In this document: positions 37,643 to 50,442 of the stretch, in pieces
Numbering within the stretch: position 1 is the stretch's first letter
Layout of the letters: the number at the start of each line of letters is the position of its first letter
Assembly: GCA_023614405.1 (NCBI GenBank)
Contig: CM042691.1
Coordinates: forward strand, 178,470,927 to 178,534,926
Source of the DNA: Avena insularis
Taxonomy: Eukaryota > Streptophyta > Magnoliopsida > Poales > Poaceae
Direction of reading: 5' to 3'
Length of the DNA stretch: 64,000 nt
Notes under the pieces: model-generated
The model's database searches: none
What the model saw: only the letters and a program-made list of their open reading frames with translations
Told to the model about the DNA's origin: nothing
Made by a program: the position numbers and the translations under genes

Positions 37643-37663
37643 GAGAAACAAGAAAGAAGAAAA

Positions 37664-38660
37664 CTAGGATTTAAAAAGATCGGGAAACTCCGTCTTGATG
37701 TAGTCTTCTTGTTCCCAGGTAGCTTCCTCTTTAGTGTGGTTACTCCACTAGATCTTGAGAAACTTGATGATTCGGGTCCTGGTGGTTCTGAAGGCTTCCT
37801 CCAAAATATGGATGGGTACTTCAAGATACGTCAGGTCATCGTTGATCTCTATGGTGCGGTGATCAATGTTCTTGAAAACTTCAGTTTTCTCCGGGACTTC
37901 TAGGCATTTGCTAAGTAACGATATATGGAACACATTATTCACTGCTGACATCTCCTCCGGCAGTTCCAATTGATATGATACTTCTCCTCGACGATTCAGA
38001 ATCTTGAAAGGTCCGATATACCTGGTGGCTAACTTTCCTTTGAGCTGGAAACGATGCATTCCCTTCAAAGGCGACACTTTGAGATACAAAAAATATCCGA
38101 TATTGAAAGCGAGGTCCCGACGTCTCTTATCGGCATAACTCTTCTGTCTTGATTGGGTGGTCTTAAGGTGCTCATGGATCTTGTGAACTTTCTCTTCTGC
38201 TTCTTGTAGGATGTCAGGTCCAAAAATATGACTCTCTCCTACTTCTGACCAATTCAAAGGGGTACGAAACTTCCTTCCATACATGAATTCAAATGGGGCC
38301 ATTTGCAAACTAGCTTGATAACTGTTGTTGTACGAAAATTCTGCGAAAGGCAGACAATCTCCCCATTTGGATCCATACTCTAGCACACAGGCTCTCAACA
38401 TATCTTCGAGTATTTGGTTTACTCGCTCCGTTTGTCCATCTGTCTGAGGGTGATAAACTATGCTGAAATCCAATCTTGTTCCCAATCCTTCTTGGACTTT
38501 CATCCAATATCTCGAGGTAAACTGAGTTCCTCAATCCGACACGATGTTCTTGGGGACTCCATGCAAACTGACGATTGTAGCGATGTACAACTCTGCTAGC
38601 TTCGAACTCTGGTAGGTGGTATTCACTGGTAAGAAATGGGCAACCTTGCACAGTCTATCA
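37664..38660 (-). pseudogene. M integrase C-terminal part plus chromodomain, broken
   Basis: Integrase inserts the cDNA; the chromodomain directs it to histone-marked chromatin. In order on the minus strand: KVAHF, VSLHGVPKNIVSD, YHPQTDGQTERVNQILEDMLRACV (second catalytic Asp and Glu kept), FAEFSYNNSYQ, FEFMYGRK, RYIGPFKIL, VFHISLLSKCL, then a chromodomain beginning ILEEAFRTTRTR and ending EEATWEQED..KTEFPDLF. Missing: the zinc finger and first catalytic Asp. Breaks: TGA at 38531-38533 where relatives have Arg in DRG, and TAG at 37746-37748 inside the chromodomain. Both fit C-to-T changes. It starts at a deletion junction with protease. Confidence 0.9.
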
Positions 38661-39012
38661 ACTTGGTGGGTTGAATCTTACTAGTGCATGCAAATTCTTC
38701 GGTAACAAACGAGTGCGATGCTCCAGAATCAAACAACACTCTTGCAAGTACTGAGTTAACAGAAAACATACCCAGCATGACATCTGGCGCTTCTTGGGCT
38801 TCTTCAGCATGCATGAGAAAGAGACAACAGTTACGGTTGAGCGAATTCCCTGGGGCAAATCTTCTTCCAGGATGAACACGATGCTGCTGCTGAGCTAGGG
38901 CAGTTGCATTGGGGGCTGCGGAAATCTTATTGAGGCACTCATTGGAATAGTGACCCTTGGTTCCATATTCATAACAAGTCACTTGAGACTTGTCTTTTGC
39001 TGCAACAAGCAC
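38623..39012 (-). pseudogene. M zinc knuckle and protease segment, fused to integrase
   Basis: The frame holds a gag zinc knuckle, CYEYGTKGHYSNEC, in which the second Cys of the CCHC pattern is Tyr, and a retropepsin active site, VLFDSGASHSFV. Soon after, near PTKLIDCAR, the frame runs into integrase sequence that continues in another frame, so the rest of protease, reverse transcriptase and RNase H are gone. It is joined to gag by a frameshift near 39000. Confidence 0.85.
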
Positions 39013-39959
39013 AACATTGCTTCCAGTCCTTGGGACAGTATTGGTGTTGGTGGTGACATTGTTGTTGTTGACTTGGGTGGGGCATGCTTGAATTTGCTAG
39101 GGTTGCCGGGGTTGTTGTGATTTCCACCTCCACGGTTGGGACAGGTCGGACGATTCATCGGGGGTCTGTTGTTTCTTGGGGCAAATCCTGGATATGGGTT
39201 GGGGCGATATTTTGGGGTACGGTGGTTTCCTAGTTGATGCATCATGCGATGCTTGCGGTTCTCATTCGCTTGGTTGATCTTGCCCTCCATCTGGATGGCA
39301 GAATCCACTAAGGCTTCAATATCAGCAAATGGGATATTGACCAACATTGTCTGCATCTCATCATGTAGACCATTCAAGAATTTCTCCTTCTTCTTGGCTT
39401 CGATATCTATCTCATTCGGTGCATACCTAGCCAATGACAAAAATTTGTCATGGTACTTAACTACTGTCATCCTTCCTTGCGTTAGTTCTCTGAATTCATC
39501 TCTCATCCTCTTGATAAAACCCGGTGACACATGGGTTCTACTAAACTTGACTTTGAATTCCTCCCAAGTCATCATCTGTCCTCCATTCATGGCACGAATG
39601 CTGTTCCACCATGATCTTGCATCTCCGGCCAGGTAGTGGGTAGCAAACAGTACATTCTCGTTGGCTTCCACTCCTGCAACTTCTAAGTTGTTCTCCATGG
39701 TTTGCAGCCAATCATCGGCATCTAGGGGCTCTTTAGACTTAGTGAAAATGGGTGGATTGATGTTCTGAAAATTCTTGAGCTTGGATCCATGGTTGTCCTG
39801 ATTTCCATGGCCTTGATTGTTGTTGGCCATTTGAGAGATGTGCTAAAGGGTGGCTAAGTTGGCTTGACGTTCAACTCTTTCGGCTTCGCGGTCAGAAACC
39901 AACATTTGCAAGATTTGCAACATCGGGTCTGGGGATGAACTGCTTCCTCCGCGACGCAT
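38979..39959 (-). pseudogene. gag: M gag, nearly intact
   Basis: The capsid-type protein of a chromovirus Gypsy. The likely start is the ATG at 39957-39959 (MRRGGSSSSP). A TAG at 39843-39845 (CAG in relatives) separates it from the main frame beginning MANNNQGHGN. The retrotransposon gag domain includes DADDWLQTMEN, GDARSWWNS, TWEEFKVKFSRTHV and YAPNEI, followed by a basic, Asn/Pro/Arg-rich tail. A frameshift near 39000 links it to the zinc knuckle. Apart from one stop it is well preserved, unlike the pol region. Confidence 0.88.
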
Positions 39960-40317
39960 CTGAAGATTGAGATAGATCATTAGAAAAGAGCAGAAATTTC
40001 TAAGGTTCAGGGGTTTTGAAAAGTTTTTGAACTTTGACTTAGATTTTTCTAGCAACATGCTTTTCCTTCATGCATTCATAGCACATTATACAAACACACA
40101 CCACAACAAATAAAATAGATGGTTTTAAGAACCATTCTGGGAAACTATGATATAGTGGGACCGGATACAACTCACTAACACTAGTGCTCAAGTGCTACTA
40201 CTCCTTGGATTCGGTGTCCTCATCATCATCAATGAAGGCAAAGTCATCCTCATCGGTGAAGAAGTCCATGGCCTGATCCTCCAGAAAGTCATCATCATCA
40301 CTGAGATAGGAGTAGGG
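39960..40317 (-). other. M spacer between pre-gag ORF and gag
   Basis: AT-rich, no conserved frame. The minus frame at 39843-40058 overlaps the gag start. Confidence 0.5.
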
Positions 40318-40957
40318 TTATCCACGGATGTCCTCCCCTACATTCTCCCTCTCCTCGAGCTGCATATCCCTCTCGTGGACAGTCTCCTCCAGCTCTGTGA
40401 TCTTGTAGCGGAGACGGGCAATGATGCGCTCCTTCTTGTCGAGCTGACAACGACGAGACTGGCGATCCTTCACTAGCATGGTGATGGTGTACTTGTGGTT
40501 GGCGTAGGAGAAGGCATTGTCTAATTTCTTTTGTCGGTCATACATCATGAAGCTGAGGTGGTCCAATTGAGTCTTCAGCGCATGATGATACGGGGCTTCC
40601 GGTGGCTGTCCATAACATCATGCCTTGGATAGAACTCAAAGCGGGTACCCTTGATCTGATTGATACTCTTCCCATACAGACGGGCAAGAGCTTCCTGCAT
40701 GTCCCTGACAAGTCCATCGAGCCAGTTGTTCTCTCTGATGGTGAACTAAATTCCCTCTGAGGTGGGGCTTCGATCTTTCCTCGGAGACTTGCAACAATCA
40801 GCCATTGCAACTCCTCTCCTTCCTGATCGTTGAGCTGAGCTTCGAAGAACTCGGGGTGCGGACGCTCCAGCATTTCTGACAGCTGGTCCAAGTCACGCTC
40901 AAAGATGAGGTCTCCTCCATTCCCCAACTGATAGAATTTGCTATACTTCACGTCCAT
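40318..40957 (-). pseudogene. M pre-gag accessory ORF, frameshifted
   Basis: Two minus frames, 40957-40538 and 40566-40318, form one decayed reading frame between PBS and gag. The first begins MDVKYSKFYQLG and has an acidic helical segment and WLIVASLRGKI. The second has KKLDNAF and a Glu/Arg-rich segment (RYKITELEETVHERDMQLEE) that looks like a coiled coil. Some grass Gypsy elements carry an extra ORF here; its function is not established. I recognise no catalytic domain. Confidence 0.6.
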
Positions 40958-41172
40958 CTATAAGAATGTAGGATGAGTAAGTTAGTAGAGTGATCAAGTG
41001 TGTCAATTTTTATGTAAGTTTGCAAGAATTTTTTAGGAACATGAATTTTCATGAAAGAGTCTAAGTGATAAGAAAGATAATAAGTTTTCATAAATACTCA
41101 CTTCCTTTGTTTTGAAACTAAGTTTTTGATTCAAACGTCCATTCTAGACTAGGGTATCCTATGGTTAGGATG
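40958..41172 (-). other. M leader between PBS and accessory ORF
   Basis: Short AT-rich untranslated leader. Nothing else is seen. Confidence 0.5.
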
Positions 41173-41184
41173 GCTTTGATACCA
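41173..41184 (-). promoter_or_regulatory. M primer-binding site (tRNA-Met type)
   Basis: The minus strand reads TGGTATCAAAGC, one base off the usual TGGTATCAGAGC, three bases from the LTR end. Confidence 0.85.
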
Positions 41185-41187
41185 ACT

Positions 41188-41418
41188 TGTGAACACCCGG
41201 ATTTTTAATCCTAGATGTCTGTTATGCCATACATCGCAATCCCAGGATTACCATTTTTGCGAGACATAATAGATTAGATATCACAGTACATCATCCATTA
41301 CAAACCTTACATAAGGTCTTACAACAAATAAAGGATCTCATGATCCAGTCTTAATACAAATCAAGCAGTGAAATAACTTAATAATAACGATAGCTTAGGC
41401 GAGACTCCGTATTCATAG
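41188..41418 (-). repeat. M 5' LTR, first 231 bp (cut by P)
   Basis: It closely matches 33653-33882. The match stops at ATTCATAG, where P begins with TGTGACATCCC. The remainder of this LTR is predicted to the right of P's 3' LTR. Confidence 0.9.
41414..41418. repeat. Predicted left target duplication of P (CATAG)
   Basis: These are the five bases before P's 5' LTR. The partner lies outside the window. Confidence 0.45.
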
Positions 41419-41896
41419 TGTGACATCCCAAGGTTCCAATCCCCAACCTTTGTCATGATTTGTGCATTTCTTATCTTCATCATGCATGCATCATATTTGT
41501 TTGTTGGCATTTGATTTGGTCCTTAATATATTTGTTTTTGGTTTTTACTAAATTGCTATAATGCCCAATTGAAGTCGAGGGCATCTCTCTTTATTTCCTT
41601 CCTACCAGTAACCTCTTGACAATCTCAACATCCTCTCCTCTTATTACACTTATAATATGTGGGCTTCTATTTGAATGTTATTGGCTTTATACTCTAGTCC
41701 ACCTATTATGTCCATGATCCATATCATTCTTTTAATTGCATTTTGTTTGTTGTCTTTGTTGTTGATCTATCCTTTTTGGTCACCTTCTTTTCTTCAATAT
41801 ATCTTTCCATGTATATGTATACCCATATATACATATTAACTCTATTTTTATCCTCGTTTTAAATTATAGCCTTTTATTCTCCCTAAAAACTCCTCC

Positions 41897-41905
41897 TATT
41901 TAAAT
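41897..41905 (+). promoter_or_regulatory. P LTR TATA-like box (5' copy)
   Basis: TATTTAAAT after CTCC, about 90 bp before the GC-rich block; conserved in the 3' LTR at 63017-63025. Confidence 0.55.
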
Positions 41906-44445
41906 CCTAGTCTAAATCTGTTCTAAAATTCCTAATCTATCTACTCTAAAACCTAAGCTAACTAGCTAGCAGAAATATCATCTAATCCTAATCATACCCA
42001 GCTAGCACAACAGCACGCACACAACACGCACGCCAGCATGCAACTACCCATCGCATTTTTTCCCCTGGCCATCTACTTCCCACCCAAGGCAGCAGCCTCT
42101 CCAATCTCACCGACGCCATGGTCACATCGCGAGTGACCCCTTCTCTATCTACCTCACCCTGGAACTCATCTCGCCGCCTCTGAAGCTCGCCAAGCACAAG
42201 GAGAAGGGCCGCGGTAGATGGAGCCCACCCGTCGTTCACGTGCTCGCCGTGGTCACCGCTGCCCATAGCCGTAGCCTCGCCGTCCCTTCTCGGCCACCAT
42301 CACCGACCCCACTGTGAGCCTCTCCTTCCCCTCTCTATCCTTGCTCTTTTTCTCTGCCTCTCTCTGCCGCTCGCCGCGGCGTCGCGCTCGCTAACAGACA
42401 GCAGCAGCCAACATCACGTACAACTCTGTCAGGCTAGTTCTCCTCAATTTTTGCCGGCATCTCCTTTGCTCCTTGGCGAAAACTTCCTGAACGGAATTTG
42501 TTCTCCTACATCCCAGCTTTCCAACGCAACAAACGGTGCTCGTTTTGGATCTCTACAGGCGAAGCAATCTTCATCTTCATTCGAAAACAAGGGGAAAATC
42601 TGTTTTTATGAAGTATTGACCGAATCCTCTCTGTTCGTCCCTTCTTTCCGGCGCATATATTGCTCCTTTCGAAAATCTTTCTCCTACAAAGTTGTAGATC
42701 TTTGCGAGACCTAAAACTTTTGTTTTGCGACACCTTAAAATTCCTCGCAGATTCGTCGCCATATTCATCCAAATTCAGGTCGATTCGCTGTCAAATTTTC
42801 AGATCCGAATTTCAGAAAACGAGAAGCCTGTGATACTTTTCTAAATAAACCCCTAAGCAAAAAAAGAATCTTCAACCACGGTCCCTACTCCAAGTGCTGA
42901 GTCGGGCCGGCCCAACTTGGCTTTCAGACGTATGGCAGTTATTATACCGCCAAATTTGAGCCTCCAAGGCGGCCTGTTCTTTTTCTACTATTTCTTTTAA
43001 TCCAATTAATGCAAATTCATTCAAATCTAAATAACTTTTAAACATTTTTGAATTTGCAAATATTTTCAACATAAAAAGTAAATGATTTTCTGAGATGAAT
43101 AAAATGGCTTAAGTGGAATTTTGCGGAAACAATCCCAACTATTACAACATTGACATTTTTGCCCTTTTGGCCTTAAAAATGCAATTTAATAACTTTTAAT
43201 CCGTAATTCCAAATTTCACAAATAATATGTCTAAACCGATCAGCTCGACGACACGAAACCAACTGTGGTACCCATTTGTTATTTCGCATCATGCATCATT
43301 TAACCTTAATAAAATTTGCACCCGAACACCAAAGTAATTTGTGGCTGATTTACCTTATTGCTATACTTTTGCCCTCGGCCACTTAAACTTGAATCATTAA
43401 ACATATCGCATCATTTACTGCCATGATACATTATTGATTGCATTGCATCGTTCATGTGTTGATTGCGTTATTTCCTTTCTATGTATGGCATTTGGTTCTT
43501 ATCGGTAGAAGGCGAGCCCGACGAGTAGCAGCAGGAGTTTGAGCAGTGCGAGTACCCTCTCGAGTTAGTACCGACCCCTTCCTTTGAGCAGCCAGACGAG
43601 CACCTCACCCCCTTCTACCTATTTTTCATTTATAGTCTTTACTTTCTTCTGTTGAACTATTGTTATCCTTAATGTCGATGCTTTACTACCATACCTTTAT
43701 TTTACCTGCTCTACTATATTGCCTTGGTTATCCTGCTGCCTTGTTTGTTTAGCTATATTTGACCTTGCGAGTTGTAGGCTTGCTTAGCTTTGCTCTCATA
43801 CAGGTGGAACTTGAATTCTGTATAATGTTGTTATAAATATTAATCTGATGTTGTTGGCAAATGGCTTCACCTAATGATAAGGCCCCGGAAGCGACCACCT
43901 TTGGGGACTGCTTGAGTCGACCTAGAACCCATTCGGTCTATGATACCAGTTCTGAGTTGATCGTGCTAACCAAATGTGGGGGCCTCTGGTATCCCCCCCC
44001 CCTCAACTACAGGCGCTATTCGTATATCCAGGGGGTTACAAAATTGGTATTCCATTTGGTGCATACGCATAATATGTCCTTAGACATGGGTTAAGTTTTG
44101 ATATGATTTTGGTGGATTTCCATGGCTTGCATTTCATAAATTGGGATACCGTGTCGGAGGTGGGATGGAGCTCTACAATTTATCTTCCGATCATCGACCG
44201 ACCGTAGACTCAAACGCTGTGCCACCTGGAGAATCATTTGTATCTCTTGTGTGGGTCAAACTCAGTAGGTGATGCCCCTAGATGTGCGTGTAGTTATGGG
44301 ACAGTTCTTGTTGTGAGACTTAGACGGCACGCCTATTTGTGTTTTAGTGCTTGAAGGGTTGAACATGCGTTTGGGTACAGTTGTGCACCCCTGCAGGTTA
44401 AATCTTTTCGAGAAGCCGTGTGTCCACGGTTATGGACGCCTCAGG

Positions 44446-44450
44446 AGTAC
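44446..44450. repeat. Target-site duplication of L, left copy (AGTAC)
   Basis: AGTAC directly before L is repeated exactly after it at 59561-59565. Confidence 0.95.
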
Positions 44451-47400
44451 TGTGGTGACCCAGCATACCACTGTATGATGTAGTATACTATAGTCGTTGA
44501 CATAACACCAATGAAACACCGTTCACTAGTATTACATCCCTCATAATGGAAAAACAGAAACACAACGGGTCCAATACATGGCTAAAGGTTACAACTCACT
44601 CTTTACACAAGATCCAGAGAATACTCTAGGCTAAGGAGAGAGAAAATAACTTCTTACGAAGGAGAATCAAAGATAAACTACGCAAGAACTATTATACTAT
44701 TAAGACTAGTATTTTAACTAAGGGATTGGCATTGCTGCTATTGCAATACACTACAGAATTAGGTTCTTTGGCTAGAGATTATATTCCTATCTAATCAGTA
44801 ACTTTGTCTTCACTTGAGTTGATGTATATGTTGACTTCATTGAAGAGATTTAGCTTTGGATGATGAGTCCTGGAGCATAACTTGATGTGGATGTTGCTAA
44901 TCCTGGCTTCAGAATCTAGCAAGGGTTAAGAAGATACTTTGAGTACGAGCGTACTCATAAATTTCACTAAAAACGGAGTGTTTGATGCACTATAACTACA
45001 GCCACAGACCATAGGTCGAAGGCAATGCAAGTTTTCATGAACATTTCTTCAAAAGTTGCATTTATTCTAAAAAGCTATGTCCGTCAGCCTTCATAGGTTT
45101 ACCAGAACTTTCATGGAGTTCCTTTCCCACAGCGTTCGCAGCTCCTTCCCGGAACAGGGAGTAACAAGTTACAGTTCTTACACTCTGCAGAGGTGCGTTA
45201 CTTTTCCCATGAGAGATCAACTCCTTGTTGCACAACCAGGCAGCTAACCTGTCCACAATTCCATGTTATGGGGCCCAGTAGTTGGTCCAAGCAAATCACT
45301 GCCCTCTCTGCGACCTCATATGTCTGCATGATCCTTCAGGCTGGGTCATCTTCGTTAAGCCCCCTTTCGGGCAGGCTAAAACCCGGATGAGTTCCTGAAG
45401 ACTCTATGACCTAGTGATGCCCGGAATAGTACCATTTACATGGACTATATCCCTAAACACCATTCATAGATAATCTAGACACCAAAAGTGTGGGGCGTAA
45501 GGGTGCCCCCCCATATGTTGGATTCACACAAGGAATCACAATGTCACGTTAAGGTCGTCTTGCCTCCATACAAGAGGAAAATGATACAACTGACTTCTCC
45601 GTCCCATTCCAAATCTCATGGTTAACACGTAATATACGGCGCAAGAATCACTAGCGACATTGGTTGTTAAGTCCTTAATATTATGTTCCTTTACCACCGG
45701 AACTTTTATAGTAAGTTATTACCTCATGGTAATAACTTTAATCACATTATTATGAAAATAGTGTTTTCGGACCTTTTTCAAATGCAGGTGATGTCCACAT
45801 TGGATTAATAAAATACTTTACATAAATTAACCAAAGGACATGAGCGGTCTTCAAGGTAATATAAGATCCAAAATCTGAAATTAGCATCATTGGTCCGGTA
45901 AGGGCTAATGTTTAAATAAGAAATATGCTTTTATGTATAAGTAATGTGATGCACGTTATAAACGCGAATCTCGGGGATAACGTTATTCTAGGGTTTGGAT
46001 TCCGGAGATGGTTACTTTAGAATGTGTTGTTCTTTTAGATGAGTTTTATACTCGTTCTTCTTATTAGGCTTGTGAGTGTGTGTGAAACAGCACATATTTA
46101 TTCAGCAATAAAGTATATATCTATGAAATGCTATTCAAAACAGTTTATCTCCAAAATTTACTTTATAAGTAGTCACTTATAAATAGCTTAAGTGTTATTG
46201 CTCCTAGGTATACGAGTGAAGTATGAAGTAATGTGATCTTGATTATTTGGCATATATTGTCTGAAGTGGTAAAACGAATAACTTTTGATGAATAGATTCC
46301 TTTTCTAAGGTTTAAACAATATTTGTGGTTAGTTAGTGGTGTTCGATGTTATTTGTGTTTGCTTGAATAGTTTGGCTTGATATTCTTTATCACTTAACTA
46401 TAAAACATATAATAATGCTTATAGTGTTATATTTAGATTCTTGTAGACTAAAGTTAACTTTAAAACGAAGATAGTTTGAAAATATAATGCTTATGATATT
46501 TGTATCTTGTGTACCTGGTAATGTTTCCTTAAGGATTCTTTAGAATTATACTTTTACTTGGTGCAGTGGTTTATTGAGTTTATAATGGAATAGTATCATT
46601 TAACTTTTTATAGATGAGGGGTTATAGTTTATAAACCAAGATATAATATTACTTAACTACTTATGGACTTACAATAGTGTTGTGGTAGTTTTTGTAATCT
46701 CGTGGTTTAAAGTAGATACAAAGGATCTGATTTATTCTCAAGTTGTTCTTTAAGGTTTTTATCATGAATTGGAATCCTTTGAGAATATAATCTTCACTTA
46801 AGGTTGATGATAATTTAAATAGAAGGCATTGAAAATGTTTTAAACCATTATGGCTTCATATTATTGATATTTAAGACTAATACTATTTATTAGACTTAAC
46901 TGACTCATTTTAGGAATATTAAAAAAAATTATCTACCTTGATATAAATTTTAAACTAAGTAATAAGTTTAAATTTGAGTTATTAAAATATTTGAATTTTT
47001 AATTAACTCAAAAGTGGAATATTGTATTTTTAACATGTAGCTATTCCTTTTGTGATCATTTTGGTTTATTATATTTAACTTTTTATGATTAATAAATAAT
47101 AAGATATGATTTTTACAATTCTTATAACTTTATAATTACTTAATAAATAACAAATATTTAGTTAAATGTAATAAGAATATATGTTTATAGTTTTCTTAAG
47201 GTATGGATTTTATTTTTCTAAGATTTTTGGTATTTCATTTATATTATTAATATTTGTTTAAATAATCATCATAAAAATATTGGAATATAAGTTTAAGTTG
47301 TAGATTTTATTTTTCTACAAATTTTCATATATTATACACATTTTTCTGAATTATAAATCAAAAGTTATGATTTAAACAATATTTAATCATTTATTTGATT

Positions 47401-50400
47401 TCTGGAATATTACTAATTAGGTTTATCACATTTTATTTATTTCTTAAACAGGAAATACTTTTTACACCGTATCTACACTTAGCCTGAGTCACTGACCAGT
47501 GGGCCTAGGTCCATCTCAGCTCTACGGTTTAGAAAATGCATTTGTTACCGACCCTGTCTTTACCCCCAAACAATGACATATGGGCCCAAGGCCATGTCAT
47601 CAGCCACGTGAGGCAAATACTGGTCAAACTCGCTGACGTGGTTCGATCCTGAGGTGAGCATGACATCACCTAGTCTTATCCTCATTGGTTGAAGATCGAT
47701 CGATCTATCTGGTGCGCGCGCGGGGCTGCGGCTAGGTTCGTTGGAAAGAGGAGATCAAGGCGAACCTATTGGTGGTGGCGCTGCTAACTAATGGTCACCG
47801 GAGTTGCATCGGCGACGAGCTTCTGCGGCGGCTCTTGCGGTTGATTACAGTGGCGTGGATTTAGGAAGCAAACAAAGCATCGGCGCATGCTAGGAGACTC
47901 AGTGACTCACCAGGAACGCGATGGTGTGCTTGGTTTGGCGAGGCGTGGTGGGAGACGACGGTGAGGTCGACAAACAGCATCGGGAACCGAGGGTGCGATT
48001 GGGTCGATTCACGTCTCCTATGTAGTCACAAGTTGGGGCAATCGAATGAGAAGAGCACGGTGGTCTCCACCGTGGTCTTACATGGCCGAGGCGAGCACGA
48101 AATCGCTGGCTCCAGCTCACCTCCGAGCTAGGCTTCTCGGCATGGTTGGGGAAAGGAGACAGAGAGGGTTTCAGAGGGGGAAATTGAGGATGAGGACGTC
48201 GTGGTGTCCTCCTTATCCTCTCCTGGCGACGGCAGCGTTGATCTTGGAGAAGGATGACGATGACGGCATCGAGCGGCGCCGAGCTCCTCCAGCGAGCTAT
48301 CTATGTGCGTGAGGATGACGACGACGTGCTATTTTGCAGATAACCCCCTGGCATTTCTTTCCTCTCAACCCGTGGTCCTTCCCTGGCCCCACTCGTCAGT
48401 CACAGATGAGAAAGAGCTGGGCTGGTTACTGGGCCTTTTTGTGGGCTGCACATGGGTGTTAGATAAGTATAGAGGTGTTGGGCCACGGCCAGATGATGTT
48501 TTTTATTTGTTTTCTATTTTTCTATTTTTTGTTTTCCTTTTCATATTTGTATATAATCTTTCAATTTGAACTTTTCTTTATAGAATTTATTTTCTAGATA
48601 ATTGTAGTAATACTAAAATATATTTAGTATCTTTTGTGAACTTTTATTATATAATCTTTTTATATTTCTTTTATTTTCTCTATATGAACCCCTTTTTAAT
48701 ATTTTGTAGAAGCTTTTCCTTTTATTTTTCTTTCTTATTTTAATCATGGTTTTACTAAATGATATATTCTTATTTGTTATAAAACTTACTCTAGTTGTCT
48801 CATAGTTTGAATAGAAATTTTTATATGTATGATAATCCTATATATTTATTTGATGCATGAAATATAAAAGAAATTAATATGGTTATTACTACTTCCATTA
48901 ATTTGGAAAATGGAAATGTATCTATTCTATTATGATAAAAAAAGAAGTTTAGGGTTTTGAATTTACTTATATTTCTTTGTTGATGTGAGAAAAGAGTTTA
49001 ATAGCTAAGCATATTGTCTTCTGTTTGTGATATTTAATGACATCACCTTTTATAAGAGAAATTATATCTAGAATGATTTATAGAAAGGAATTGGTAAAGA
49101 TACTCTTAAGCACATATAATCATGATAATTAGAATTGGAAGAGATGTGCTTATGTGATCTGTTACAGGAAAATATTCCTATAAAGTGATATTAACATAAG
49201 ATGATGAATCAATTCCCTGAATGGACATTATACTTGGTTTAAGATTTAGAGTTGGTTGTTTAACAAGAATTTCTATTTTCCATTTTTCACCATCCTTGAC
49301 CTTTAATTAAAGAATTCGTTTCCTAGATATAATACTTCTTCATATCCATCATCCTAGTTAGTATGATGAGCTTTCTTCACAAAATGTTCTTATTCACCCT
49401 TTACTCTTCTAAACTCATCGATGAATCCAATGAGCTTGACATTGAATCTTTTATAGTTTCCTCATATCCATTCTTGGTTATATCCACTACTCTACTATGG
49501 ATAATCTTTAATCCCACAAGTAGTTCTTCCAAACTCCACTCACAATCTTCCTTAATCATCCATCTACCTTTCTTTAAAGCTTACTATCCTTTAAGATGGA
49601 TAACATTACTTCCATAACTCCGTGTCATACTAGCTTTAATTTAATCATTTTTAGCTTAGATTTCCAATTGGCTAATCAAGGCTTAAGCAATACAGCCTTA
49701 CAATTGTATTGGAATTATTTTCTTAGTATATTTAATGGGATTAAGGCTGTTATTCATGGACTATGCCCCCTTTAAAAGATTTAAGTAGATGATATGATAA
49801 GATCAAGAAATAGTAGATCAGGAATTGATAGTTAAAGAATTTGTGAATCAATGCTGGATTACGCAACATTGATGAACAATTGATATTAAAATAAGTTCCA
49901 TAAAAATTGATATGGAAAGAAAGATATATAGTGGATGATCTTGACTTGGTATCTTTCCTACTCAATCTTACTTAAGAAGTAGGGTTAGGTATTACCATGG
50001 TACTCATGGTATGTGCAGATGAGATTAAGACATAGTTGTTAAATTCTTATTATTTATATTATATCCTCAACTTTGTACTTATGAGTGATTATAATGAATT
50101 CTATAATATGATCACCTAAGGATCAAATATAAATAATAATGTATCAGGGTTTAACTTTTATTACATTTGATCTACCCTTGGATCAAATCATGTTTACCCA
50201 AAAAATACGGTTTAGAAAAGGTCACATTGAAACTTATCACAGTCAACTTGATGATCTACTTCAATTCCATCAAGTTAAGAGAAGCTTCAATCACTTTGAC
50301 AAGTTTTGTTCAAAAGCGCGAAAATTATTCAGATTTTCTATGCATGAATGCAATGCACACATCTGGGTTCAGCTTATTTCTAGGCTCTAATGCTGGGATG

Positions 50401-50405
50401 TTACA
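44451..50405 (-). repeat. L 3' LTR (5955 bp)
   Basis: It includes the palindromic module (45160-45215), a long AT-rich middle (45850-47450), a GC-rich block (47450-48480) and an AT-rich start. It carries two deletions relative to the other LTR, at about 45850 (~43 bp) and 46400 (~20 bp). Short frames (47899-48569, 49363-49617, 50139-50544) recur in the other LTR and have no known domain. Confidence 0.93.
45160..45215 (-). repeat. Palindromic LTR module, L copies
   Basis: CTCTGCAGAG (45183-45192) with GTTACTTTTCCCATGAG after. The copy in the other LTR (54190-54245) reads CTGTGCAGAG, one base off symmetry. Confidence 0.6.
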
Positions 50406-50407
50406 GA

Positions 50408-50420
50408 CTCTCCCCCTTAA
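50408..50420 (-). promoter_or_regulatory. L polypurine tract
   Basis: The minus strand reads TTAAGGGGGAGAG, two bases from the 3' LTR. Confidence 0.9.
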
Positions 50421-50424
50421 AATA

Positions 50425-50442
50425 AACTTCGTCCTCGAAGTT
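50425..50442 (-). repeat. PPT-proximal inverted repeat, L
   Basis: Arms AACTTCG (50425-50431) and CGAAGTT (50436-50442) are perfect complements around TCCT. The arm sequence differs from M's, yet pairing is kept. Confidence 0.85.

Larger units (their letters stand above)
33653..41418 (-). mobile_element. Element M: non-autonomous chromodomain Gypsy, minus strand
   Basis: 3' LTR 33653-37604 (3952 bp), internal region 37605-41187 (3583 bp), and the first 231 bp of the 5' LTR (41188-41418) before P interrupts it. LTR ends are TGTAATATCC (minus start) and GGGTGTTSACA (minus end). Gag, partial protease, partial integrase and chromodomain are present; reverse transcriptase and RNase H are absent. 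The integrase and chromodomain sequence places it in the Tekay/Del-like chromovirus group. It lies inside the second RNase H domain of G1. Confidence 0.9.
41419..44450 (+). repeat. P 5' LTR, first part (cut by L)
   Basis: It matches 62539-64000 over the shared length. Layout: AT-rich start, TATA-like box near 41897, GC-rich block at 41990-42480, then a long AT/GC-mixed section. The ORFs at 42451-42772 and 63327-63764 correspond between the two LTRs, so they are LTR sequence, not genes. The small frame at 43861-44094 has no known domain. Confidence 0.92.

Noticed and set aside
39244..39636. Plus-strand 130-residue ORF
   Set aside because: Antisense shadow of the M gag domain.
42451..42714. 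ORF conserved between 42451 and 63327
   Set aside because: The match only reflects the two LTR copies of P; no independent evidence for coding.
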